Source: DATKSG01 sp035531775 | GTDB lineage: Bacteria; Actinomycetota; Acidimicrobiia; Acidimicrobiales; UBA8190 | Assembly: GCA_035531775.1 (NCBI GenBank) | Contig: DATKSG010000024.1 | Span: 1 to 39,050 of the forward strand | DNA length: 39,050 nucleotides | Reading direction: 5' to 3' | In this document: piece after piece, positions 24,477 through 30,973 of the stretch | How positions within the stretch are numbered: position 1 is the first letter of the stretch | How the letters are laid out: each line of letters starts with the position of its first letter | The notes under the pieces: generated by a model | The model's database searches: none | The model's input: the letters and a program-made list of their open reading frames with translations, nothing else | Told to the model about the DNA's origin: nothing | Made by a program: the position numbers and the translations under genes

Positions 24477-25591
24477 GGGTGCCCGGCCCCCGACAGCCGC
24501 CCCCCGTTCGAGGCTTCGAGTGCCTGGGCCAACGCCTGCTCCCAACGCTTGCGGCCGGCGGCCAGGGTGAAGTCGGCCGCCCGGCGCCGGCCGGCCCCCA
24601 CCAGCCGGGCCTGCAGGGTGCTGTCGTCGAGCACGCGGTGCACCGCCTCGGCCAGGGCCAAGGGCGACTTGTCGGCTACCACCAGGGCGCCGGTGGCGCA
24701 GGTTTCGGCCACGGCGGCGGCGTCGTAGGCGACTACCGGCACGCCGGCGTGCATGGCCTCCACCAGCGGGATGCAGAAGCCCTCGTGCTCCGAGGCGCAC
24801 ACGAACACGTCCGCACTGGCGTAATAAGCAGCCAGCTCCCCATCGGAGACGGCACCGGGAAGGGTCACGGCGTCGGCCACTCCGAGCACGGCGGCGAAGC
24901 GGCGCACGGCCGCCGGGTAGGCCTCGCCGAAGCCGGTGCCGATGAGGTGCAGGCGGGCCTTCGGGTCATGCAGCCGGCGGTAGCAGGCGAAGGCCTTGAC
25001 CACGTCGTGCTGCGCCTTGCTCGGCGACACCCGGCCGACGAAGAGCCAGTCGGCCCCGCCCTCGGCGCGCTCGGCTCGGCGCCGCTCGAGCACAGCTCGG
25101 TCGGGGGCCATGGACTGCAGGTCGAACAGCGGGGGAACCACCACCGTCGGGTCGTATCCCTCGGCTCTGAGCTCGGCCTCGTTGTAGGACGAGTCGGCCA
25201 GGGCGAAGAAGCAGCGCCCGGCCAGCTGTCGCATTTGGCCACGCCCCTCGTCGGCCGATTCCGCCGCCCACGGGAGCCAGGGGTCGAAGAACGAGGTGGG
25301 CGTGATGTTGTGGTAGTCGACCAACACCGGTTCTGGTCGCGCCCAGATCAGCTCGGCCGCCGGCGAACCGTTGGACAAGTGGTACATCCACCAGGTGCCG
25401 GGCCGGGGCCGAGCCGGCAGGTCGTCGAGAAGACGGCACTCCGAGCGAACCTCGGGGAAAGCGCCGCGGCACCAGATGTCGGAGCGGTATCCGAGGTCGC
25501 GCAGCAGTTGCCGGACGTGGAGGATGTGTACGCCTATGGCATCGCGTCCGCCGAAGGAGGGGACGACCTGGTCGATGCGCTCCGGGCTCAC
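24473..25591 (-). CDS. GT4-family glycosyltransferase E
   Basis: 372 residues from GTG 25591 (VSPERIDQVVPSFGGRDAIG). It is the first glycosyltransferase of the run and directly follows the methyltransferase (GTGA overlap). Blocks VHILHVRQLLRDLGYRSDIW, YHNITPTSFFDPW, LFVGRVSPSKAQHDVVKAF and SEHEGFCIPLVEAMHAGVP place it closest to gene D. A DNA segment of over 100 bp around 24700-24840 is nearly the same as in D (26 bp identical at 24744-24769 and 23623-23648). The acceptor domain carries the extra Trp/Met-rich stretch GTWWMYHLSNGS. Confidence 0.92.
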   Translation of the reverse strand: MSPERIDQVVPSFGGRDAIGVHILHVRQLLRDLGYRSDIWCRGAFPEVRSECRLLDDLPARPRPGTWWMYHLSNGSPAAELIWARPEPVLVDYHNITPTSFFDPWLPWAAESADEGRGQMRQLAGRCFFALADSSYNEAELRAEGYDPTVVVPPLFDLQSMAPDRAVLERRRAERAEGGADWLFVGRVSPSKAQHDVVKAFACYRRLHDPKARLHLIGTGFGEAYPAAVRRFAAVLGVADAVTLPGAVSDGELAAYYASADVFVCASEHEGFCIPLVEAMHAGVPVVAYDAAAVAETCATGALVVADKSPLALAEAVHRVLDDSTLQARLVGAGRRRAADFTLAAGRKRWEQALAQALEASNGGRLSGAGHP

Positions 25592-26604
25592 CGCGCCGCG
25601 TGACGCTTCACAGCCAGCACGGCGAAGCTGCCGGGCCCGTGATGGACCTCGACGTCGGTGAAGCCGAGCCGCCCCACCAGGTGCACCCAGGTCTCGGCGT
25701 GCAGCGGACGCCCGGGGGCCAGGTCGGCCACCACCGGGCCGACTGTGGCCAGCCAGGCATCGGGCTCGATGCCCACCACGGCCAGAAGGCCACCGGGGAC
25801 CAGGGTCAGCTCGGCCAGGCGCAGCAGACGCCGGCGCTCGGCCATGGAGGCGCGGTCCACCACGGCCGACAGCACCAGGCCGCCGAGGCGGTCGGTGCCC
25901 AGCGCACCGAGGTGTCCGGCCACCTCGTCGCGTCGCACATCGAACCCGGCGGCCACGGCCCGGTCGGCGGCCGCCGTGCCGGGGTCGATCCCGTAGGCGT
26001 CCACTGCGGCCTGGCCCAAGGCGCCGAGCAGCGAGCCGTCGCCACACTCGGCGTGCAGGACCCGGCCACCGGGGCCCGCACCGAGGACCTCGGTCAGGCG
26101 CTCGGCATATGGAATGGGGTCGGCACCCGGGGCCAGCTCCTCCTCTTCGGGCAGCGCCGGCGGCGTGAGCAGCGACACATCACCCTCCACGTCCGAAAGG
26201 CGCTCGTCGAGCAGGTGTAGGACGCGCATGGACGAGGAGGCGAAATGGTTGAGTTGGGACACCACGTAGCGCACGAACCAGGCCTCGGCCTGCCACAGCG
26301 ACCACTTGACCAGGCCTTTGGGCTCGCGCCTCGAGCCGATGGGCACGTCGATGTCGAAGTAGGCGGCGCGGTCGGCGAGCTTCAGGGCCTCGGTGAAGTG
26401 GTCGTCGCCGGTGCCGGTGGGCGTGAAGCGGGCGAAGAGCTCGTCGAGCTTGCGCTCGAAGCTAGGCGGGAAGTCGCCGGCCGCCCGGCGCCGGCGTACT
26501 TCCTCGTCGATCTCGTGCCGGACCCGTTCGAGGTAGGCGCGGTCTTGCGCTTCGTCGACGGATTCGTCGGCGGCGTCGCTGCTCACGGCGTGCTCCTTGG
26601 GCAT
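25588..26604 (-). CDS. SAM-dependent methyltransferase of the polysaccharide operon
   Basis: 338 residues from ATG 26604, which shares one base with the ATPase stop (TGATG). The first half is charged and helical (YLERVRHEIDEEVRRRRAAG, then FERKLDELFARF). FDIDVPIGSRRE and a Trp-rich amphipathic segment KWSLWQAEAWFVRYVVSQLN follow, resembling the N-terminal region of other actinobacterial glycan methyltransferases. The Rossmann part has motif I VLHAECGDGSLLGAL, acidic loop YGIDPG, and VPGGLLAVVGIEPDAWL. Motif I is less canonical than VLDxGCGxG. It may methylate a sugar in the glycan, possibly as a terminal cap recognised for export; that is inference from its place beside the Wzt-type ATPase. 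Confidence 0.82.
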   Translation of the reverse strand: MPKEHAVSSDAADESVDEAQDRAYLERVRHEIDEEVRRRRAAGDFPPSFERKLDELFARFTPTGTGDDHFTEALKLADRAAYFDIDVPIGSRREPKGLVKWSLWQAEAWFVRYVVSQLNHFASSSMRVLHLLDERLSDVEGDVSLLTPPALPEEEELAPGADPIPYAERLTEVLGAGPGGRVLHAECGDGSLLGALGQAAVDAYGIDPGTAAADRAVAAGFDVRRDEVAGHLGALGTDRLGGLVLSAVVDRASMAERRRLLRLAELTLVPGGLLAVVGIEPDAWLATVGPVVADLAPGRPLHAETWVHLVGRLGFTDVEVHHGPGSFAVLAVKRHAAR

Positions 26605-27821
26605 CAGCTGAGACTGGCGGTGGAGATCTCGACCCTGGGCTCGAGAGCCACCGAGCCCCGGGCCCGACCCGGGTTCATGACCTCGAAAGCGGCGTCCTGC
26701 TCGCGCAGATCGTAGACGACACCTGCCGGGCCACCACTGATGGCTACGTGCACCATGTAGCTGCCGCCGAGCAGGGGGACCTCGTCGAAGCGGAACTCGA
26801 CGCGACCGGTCCCCACCTCGATGTCCACCGGACGGTCCAAGATGGCCGTGTCGGTGGCGTGCACCAGGGCACCGTCGGTGGAGTAGATGGCGTAGGAGAA
26901 GACCACGCTCGGCACGGCTTCGACCGCCTCGTAGGCCAGGCGCAGTGTCATGGGCTCGCCGGGGAGCAGGTACGGGCGGGACCCGGTGCCGGCGTGCTCG
27001 AGCTCGACGCTGGTCATGGTGATGGGCCGGTGGCGACTCAGGATGGGGCGCTGGCTCTCGTCGGCCGGCTCCGGCACCACCCCCACGGCCACCAGATGCT
27101 CGTGGTAGGCGCGGATGGCTTCGGCCGCGCCGGCCACGGCCAGGACCCGACCACCTTCGAGGACCACGGCCCGGTCGCAGATCTGGCGGACCAGGTCCGC
27201 CGCGTGGGTGACGAAGAGGATGGTGCGGCCCTCGTCTTGGAACTGCTTGATCCGGCCCAGGCATTTGCGCTGGAAGTTCTCGTCGCCCACGGCCAGGACC
27301 TCGTCCACCACCAGCACGTCGGGGTCGACGTTCACGGCCACGGCGAAGCCGAGCCGCACGAACATGCCCGACGAATAGAACTTTACCTGGTTGTCGATGA
27401 ACTGTTCGAGCTCGGCGAACGACACGATGTCGTCGAAGCGACTCTGCACTTCGCGCGTCGACAGCCCCAGCAGCGACGCGTTCAGGTAGATGTTGTCGCG
27501 GCCCGACAGCTCGGGCTGGAACCCGGCTCCGAGCTCCAACAGGGCGGCCAACTGGCCGCGTACGACCACTCGGCCTTCGGTGGGCTGCAGGATGCCCGAC
27601 ACGCATTTGAGCATGGTGGACTTACCCGATCCATTGCGGCCCAAGATGCCCACCGTCTCGCCCTCGTAGACGCTGAAGGCGACGTCGCGCAGAGCCCAGA
27701 AATCCTCGTGCGGGTTGCGCCCGGCGCGCAGGGCGCGCTCCTTGAGCGACGTGACCTTCTCGTGGTACAGGCGGAAACGCTTGGACACGTCGACGACGTC
27801 GACGGCGATGTTCTGGGTCAT
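26604..27821 (-). CDS. Polysaccharide ABC transporter ATP-binding protein (Wzt-like) with C-terminal glycan-binding domain
   Basis: 405 residues; it energises export of a completed, lipid-linked polysaccharide across the membrane. Walker A is GRNGSGKST. The signature YSSGMFVRLGFAV is the divergent form characteristic of Wzt/TagH-type ATPases. Walker B is VLVVDEVLAVGD, and the switch His is in LFVTHAADL. The ATPase ends near residue 240. The remaining 160 residues (RPITMTSVELEHAG, MTLRLAYEAVEAVPSVVFSY, VEFRFDEVPLLGGSYMVHVA) form a beta-sandwich like the Wzt C-terminal domain, which in E. coli O8/O9a recognises the capped chain end. The permease lies 7 bp upstream. Confidence 0.93.
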   Translation of the reverse strand: MTQNIAVDVVDVSKRFRLYHEKVTSLKERALRAGRNPHEDFWALRDVAFSVYEGETVGILGRNGSGKSTMLKCVSGILQPTEGRVVVRGQLAALLELGAGFQPELSGRDNIYLNASLLGLSTREVQSRFDDIVSFAELEQFIDNQVKFYSSGMFVRLGFAVAVNVDPDVLVVDEVLAVGDENFQRKCLGRIKQFQDEGRTILFVTHAADLVRQICDRAVVLEGGRVLAVAGAAEAIRAYHEHLVAVGVVPEPADESQRPILSRHRPITMTSVELEHAGTGSRPYLLPGEPMTLRLAYEAVEAVPSVVFSYAIYSTDGALVHATDTAILDRPVDIEVGTGRVEFRFDEVPLLGGSYMVHVAISGGPAGVVYDLREQDAAFEVMNPGRARGSVALEPRVEISTASLS

Positions 27822-27828
27822 GGCCGGC

Positions 27829-28854
27829 TCACAGCTCCTCGGCGAAGTTCCCCTCGAGGCGGCCGAACACGGCCAGGGCCCCGGTGAGCAAGACCAGCGA
27901 CAGTGCCACCACCACCATGTCGGCGGCCAGGTACCAGTGCACCGGGTAGTTGGCCAACACCGGCTGCTGCAGGTGGCTCACGGTGTTGACGGGATTCATC
28001 ACGGCGTAGAACACGCGCTGGAAGGTCATGACCGGCGGGGTTAGCGGATTCAGGAAGTAGAGCCACAGGATGTGGTGCTTGGCCAGCTTCCCGCCGACCT
28101 GGGCGTAGGAGTAGATGCCGGGGATGGCCCAGAACCAGGCCATGAGGATGACCTCGACCAGGTGTTGGGTGTCTCGCAGGTAGACGTTCACCGCCGAGAG
28201 GAAGACGCAAAGGGCCGAGGAGAACAGGACGATGGCGGCCAGGGCCGGGACGATGAGCCACATGTCGGCCCAGGCCGGGCGGTGCCAGAACGCCACCATG
28301 AAGACGAGAAGAACCGTGGACTGGAACAGGAAGAACATGAAGGCCGAGCCCACCGAAGCCAGGGCCAGGATCTCACGGGGGAAGGCCACTTTCTTCACGA
28401 TGCCGGAGTTGGCCACGATCACTCCGGTGCCGCTCAGCACCGCCGTCTGGAAGAGGTTCCACAGCAGCATGGCGGCGAACATGTAGATGACGAAGTTGGG
28501 GATGCCGTTGGGCAGGAAGAAGGTGAAGAGGACGTAGAACACGGCCAGGGTGAACGCCGGGTTCAGCATCGACCACAGGAACCCGAGCACCGAGTTCTTG
28601 TACTTGACCTTGATCTCCTTGCGCACCAAAAAGGCAAAGAGCTCCCGCGACGCCCACAACTCGGCCAGTCGCGGAAGAAGGGCCATCCGGGCCGCCACCA
28701 CCCGGGTCGGCTTTGATCCCCCGCGCGAGGCCACCCTCGCCGCTCTGGCTTCCAGGGCATCCTCGGCCTGGGGGGCGGGGATGGCGGCCGAGGTCGGCAC
28801 GGCAGCCGACGCGGCGGCCCCGGCCGGTTCGTGCTCGGCCTGCAGATCGGTCAC
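27829..28854 (-). CDS. Polysaccharide ABC transporter permease (Wzm-like, ABC-2 type)
   Basis: 341 residues. An Ala/Pro-rich cytoplasmic N-terminus of about 60 residues is longer than usual. The amphipathic gating segment LFAFLVRKEIKVKYKNSVLG then leads into the first membrane helix (SMLNPAFTLAVFYVLFTFFL), and six helices are visible in all. IPNFVIYMFAAMLLWNLFQ and NANSGIVKKVAFPRE-like sequence (ANSGIVKKVAFPREILAL) are family blocks. The C-terminal NPLTPPVMTFQRVFYAV is typical. It pairs with the adjacent ATPase to make the exporter. It starts 22 bp after clpP, so it may be transcribed from the clpP promoter. Confidence 0.94.
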   Translation of the reverse strand: MTDLQAEHEPAGAAASAAVPTSAAIPAPQAEDALEARAARVASRGGSKPTRVVAARMALLPRLAELWASRELFAFLVRKEIKVKYKNSVLGFLWSMLNPAFTLAVFYVLFTFFLPNGIPNFVIYMFAAMLLWNLFQTAVLSGTGVIVANSGIVKKVAFPREILALASVGSAFMFFLFQSTVLLVFMVAFWHRPAWADMWLIVPALAAIVLFSSALCVFLSAVNVYLRDTQHLVEVILMAWFWAIPGIYSYAQVGGKLAKHHILWLYFLNPLTPPVMTFQRVFYAVMNPVNTVSHLQQPVLANYPVHWYLAADMVVVALSLVLLTGALAVFGRLEGNFAEEL

Positions 28855-28876
28855 CGTGGCCCGGCCCCGGTGAGGC

Positions 28877-29485
28877 TCAGCTGGCGGCCGGGGCCGCGGA
28901 GTGCTCGATCACCCTGTCGATGAACCCGTAGCCCTGCGCCTCCTCGGCCGTGAACCACCGGTCACGATCGGAGTCGGCCTCGATGCGCTCGAGGGGCTGG
29001 CCGGTGTGGAAGGCGATGCGCTCGGCCATCATGCGCTTCAGGTACACGATCTGCTCGGCCTGGATGGCGATGTCGGACGCCTGGCCTTGCATCTGCCCCG
29101 AGGGCTGATGCATGAGGATCCGGCTGTGAGGCAGGGCGAAACGCTTGCCCGGTGCCCCCGCGCACAGCAGGAACTGGCCCATGGAGGCGGCCAGGCCGAC
29201 GCAGATGGTGCTCACGTCGCAGCTCACGTACTGCATGGTGTCGTAGATGGCCAGGCCGTCGGTGACCGAACCGCCGGGCGAGTTGATGTAGAGGGAGATG
29301 TCCCGCTCGTGGTCCTCGGCCGCCAGGAGCAGCAGCTGGGCGCACACCAGGTTGGCCACCGTCTCCTCGATGGCCGAGCCGAGGAAGATGATCCGCTCCT
29401 TGAGAAGGCGCTGGAAGACGTCGGCCGAGGCGCCGTCGGGTATCGGCCCGGAGCGCATCACAGGCATCGAGGGGGTGGGTTCCAT
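28877..29485 (-). CDS. clpP: ATP-dependent Clp protease proteolytic subunit
   Basis: A 202-residue serine peptidase that assembles into a barrel and works with ClpX/ClpC unfoldases. The catalytic triad is intact: S101 in GLAASMGQFLL, H126 in RILMHQP, and D171 in EADSDRDRWF. INSPGGSVTDGLAIYD is the oxyanion strand-handle region. Actinobacteria usually carry clpP1-clpP2 in tandem next to clpX or tig. Here a single copy stands between tRNA-Leu and the polysaccharide export genes; a partner, if any, lies outside the window. ATGs at 29467 and 29458 are alternative starts; none has a clear ribosome site. Confidence 0.96.
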   Translation of the reverse strand: MEPTPSMPVMRSGPIPDGASADVFQRLLKERIIFLGSAIEETVANLVCAQLLLLAAEDHERDISLYINSPGGSVTDGLAIYDTMQYVSCDVSTICVGLAASMGQFLLCAGAPGKRFALPHSRILMHQPSGQMQGQASDIAIQAEQIVYLKRMMAERIAFHTGQPLERIEADSDRDRWFTAEEAQGYGFIDRVIEHSAAPAAS

Positions 29486-29580
29486 GCCCCGAGGCTACCC
29501 GCACCAGGCACCGGGCACGGCCAGCGCGCCGGTAGGCTCTCCGCCACCCCCGGGTACCGGTACGCCACCGCCGGGGGCCA

Positions 29581-29662
29581 GCGGGCGTGGCGGAACTGGC
29601 AGACGCGCCGGGTTTAGGTCCCGGTCCCTTCGGGGGTGGAGGTTCGAGTCCTCTCGCCCGCA
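29581..29662 (+). tRNA. tRNA-Leu(UAG)
   Basis: A class II tRNA: acceptor GCGGGCG (29581-29587) pairs with CGCCCGC (29655-29661), discriminator A. Anticodon stem CCGGG/CCCGG flanks loop TTTAGGT, with anticodon TAG at 29615-29617. A long variable arm contains TCCCTTCGGGGG, and the T-loop is TTCGAGT. CCA is not encoded. Its 3' half from 29619 is duplicated at 30846, marking an integration site. Confidence 0.97.
29619..29658 (+). repeat. attL-like direct repeat within tRNA-Leu
   Basis: Forty bases from the last anticodon-loop base to the start of the 3' acceptor strand are identical to 30846-30885. With one mismatch the match extends to 29663/30890 (44 of 45). Confidence 0.85.
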
Positions 29663-29686
29663 CATTTGCCATTTGGGCTCGCCCTC

Positions 29687-29707
29687 GTCGGAGGGGCCAT
29701 CTCCGAC
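29687..29707 (+). terminator. Hairpin downstream of tRNA-Leu
   Basis: GTCGGAG (29687-29693) pairs with CTCCGAC (29701-29707) around a 7-nt loop, 25 nt after the tRNA. It probably ends the tRNA transcript. Confidence 0.4.
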
Positions 29708-29742
29708 CTCTGTTGCTCACGCAGTTGCGAACGGAGGTCGTC

Positions 29743-29844
29743 ATGAGATGGCCATGCGTGGAGTGGGAGGACCACCTTCGCCACCTGCCCGGCGTGAGCA
29801 AGCGCCTCGGGCACGCCGGCGTGATGATCGCGCTCGGCGCGTGA
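29743..29844 (+). CDS. Possible 33-residue small protein inside the island
   Basis: ATG 29743 is preceded by GGAGG 4 nt away, a strong ribosome site for this window. The product starts MRWPCVEWEDHLRHLPGVSK and has three Trp/Cys-type residues near its N-terminus. Its TGA overlaps a GTG at 29841 (GTGA) that is in frame with the toxin pseudogene. It could be a leader peptide, a coupled small protein or the 5' remnant of a larger frame. I recognise no family. Confidence 0.3.
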   Translation: MRWPCVEWEDHLRHLPGVSKRLGHAGVMIALGA

Positions 29845-29854
29845 GCCCGAAGCA

Positions 29855-29887
29855 CCGTCAAGGCCGAGGGACGCCGTCAAGGCCGAG
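29855..29887. repeat. Two 14-bp direct repeats ahead of the toxin pseudogene
   Basis: CCGTCAAGGCCGAG occurs at 29855-29868 and 29874-29887, a 19-bp period, ending 13 bp before the preferred toxin start. It may be a regulator binding site, or a short duplication. Confidence 0.55.
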
Positions 29888-29900
29888 CCCTCCATCGGTC

Positions 29901-30353
29901 GTGAAAATCAGAACGGGACCATCTCCGGATGATCCGCACGAGATCGTCTATTTCAAGCGTCACCGCGACGATGATCCCAACGAGATCATCCCGGGTAGGG
30001 AATTCCTGCGAACGGTCTGCCCAGCCAAGGTGAGGGCAACGATGAACGCGGTACTCATCGCTGTGGCCAGTGCCGCTCCCAAACGCTTTTCCGGCGGTGG
30101 CTACTGGGAGGCGATGAAGGGAAGAATGGCCGGGTGGTTCGAGGTCCGTGTCGATGGGCCGAAACGCCACCATTACCGCCTCTTCTGTCGGCTGGACTAC
30201 TAAGCGGCGAATCCCGGCTGGACCAGGCCACTCCTCGTCGTCGTCACGGGCATGGACAAGCCATTCCGGACCCAGCTCACCGAGGCGGACTACGCCGCCG
30301 TCCGAGCTTTGGGCCAGGAGTACCTGACACGGAACCCGCGCTCGATCTCCTGA
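29901..30353 (+). pseudogene. RelE/ParE-superfamily (Gp49-like) toxin gene interrupted by a nonsense codon
   Basis: From GTG 29901 (VKIRTGPSPDD) the frame reads EIVYFKRHRDDDPNEIIPG, GGGYWEAMKGRMAGWFEVRV and HHYRLFCRLDY, then meets TAA at 30201-30203. The same frame continues for 49 codons with strongly GC-ending codons (RPLLVVVTGMDKPFRT, then EADYAAVRALGQEYLTRNP) to a natural TGA at 30351-30353. The FEVRV...YRLFC region is the RelE/Gp49 core strand pair, and PLLVVVTG is the expected following strand. A full-length 150-residue toxin therefore appears truncated at residue 100 by one substitution. GTG 29841 is an alternative in-frame start. The family call is from pattern recognition. An assembly or read error at the TAA would restore the gene. 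Confidence 0.62.
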
Positions 30354-30358
30354 GACGC

Positions 30359-30769
30359 TCAGGACACGAGCTTCGTCCGCCGGCCGCAGCGCATGGCCAC
30401 ACCCTGCTTCGCCACGGCCCGCTGATCACGACTCGACCCCGCCAGCAGTGGCTCGCTCGTGACGAGGCCCTCTTCCGAGCCGAGTGGTTCGAGGGTGACC
30501 CGGAGCCCGAGAGCACCGGCGACTTCAGCGACTGTTCCCAACGTGGGGTTCACATGTTCCGCCGAGAACAGGCGGCGAACGGCTGCCGCATGAGCGCCGA
30601 GAGCCCGGGCGAGCTCGGCCTTGGAAACGCCCGCCGCCTCACGGGCCTCGTCAAGCTGCGCCACCACTCGATCGATCGTGCTGATGCGGATGGACTCGCG
30701 CACGAACTCACCAAGGAACTCAGGATCTTTCAGATCCTCGGTGAGGTCGGACCAGAACCGGCTGGACAC
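30359..30769 (-). CDS. Xre-type helix-turn-helix protein (HigA-like antitoxin candidate)
   Basis: From GTG 30769 the 136-residue protein begins VSSRFWSDLTEDLKDPEFLG. ESIRISTIDRVVAQLDEARE and the HTH GVSKAELARALGAHAAAVRRL follow, then NPTLGTVAEVAGALGLRVTL, the typical second half of HigA-type Cro/CI domains. It converges on the toxin pseudogene with only 5 bp between the stops. Type II partners are usually in tandem, so this orientation is unusual. A perfect palindrome lies 11 nt upstream of the start and no ribosome site is seen, so a leaderless transcript under self-repression is plausible. The basic C-terminus (AMRCGRRTKLVS) looks like a non-homologous extension. Confidence 0.72.
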   Translation of the reverse strand: MSSRFWSDLTEDLKDPEFLGEFVRESIRISTIDRVVAQLDEAREAAGVSKAELARALGAHAAAVRRLFSAEHVNPTLGTVAEVAGALGLRVTLEPLGSEEGLVTSEPLLAGSSRDQRAVAKQGVAMRCGRRTKLVS

Positions 30770-30779
30770 GTATGAAAGT

Positions 30780-30795
30780 GTAACATATATGTTAC
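30780..30795. promoter_or_regulatory. 16-bp perfect palindrome, candidate operator of the HTH gene
   Basis: GTAACATATATGTTAC is perfectly self-complementary and very AT-rich in a GC-rich region. It lies 11 nt upstream of the HTH start codon, where a bound dimer would block transcription initiation. Confidence 0.65.
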
Positions 30796-30845
30796 CGATG
30801 TCGGGGACCATGGGACCGGTCCGGGCGCCCAATTTGCGCCGTCGA

Positions 30846-30885
30846 TCCCGGTCCCTTCGGGGGTGGAGGTTCGAGTCCTCTCGCC
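30846..30885 (+). repeat. attR-like orphan 3' fragment of tRNA-Leu
   Basis: It is identical over 40 bp to the 3' half of tRNA-Leu at 29619-29658, but has no acceptor 5' strand, D-arm or anticodon, so it cannot form a tRNA. The next base differs (G for C), which would disrupt acceptor pairing. Confidence 0.85.
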
Positions 30886-30973
30886 GGCACGCACAGAATC
30901 TCGTCCGCACGCGGTGGCCCAGGTGAAGAGGGCGGGACAGGACCCAAGGGACCGCCGGCGGTATCGTGCCCAT

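Larger units (their letters stand above)
29619..30885. mobile_element. Small tRNA-Leu-integrated genomic island (remnant or non-autonomous)
   Basis: The intact tRNA-Leu gene supplies the left 40-bp repeat, and an orphan copy of the same tRNA 3' half lies exactly 1227 bp downstream. This is the arrangement left by tyrosine-integrase insertion into a tRNA 3' end. The interior holds a small ORF, direct repeats, a toxin pseudogene and a convergent HTH gene with its palindromic site. No integrase or transposase is recognisable, so it is either a deletion remnant or an element mobilised in trans. Confidence 0.72.

Noticed and set aside
24800..26047. N-terminal extensions of glycosyltransferases D and E and of the methyltransferase in the longest frames
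   Set aside because: They lie inside the preceding gene in another frame and are Arg/Gly-rich. The GTGA or TGATG starts align with the paralogues and conserved domains.
30846..30885. Second tRNA-Leu gene
   Set aside because: Only the 3' half is present. The 5' acceptor strand, D-arm and anticodon are missing and one acceptor base is changed.
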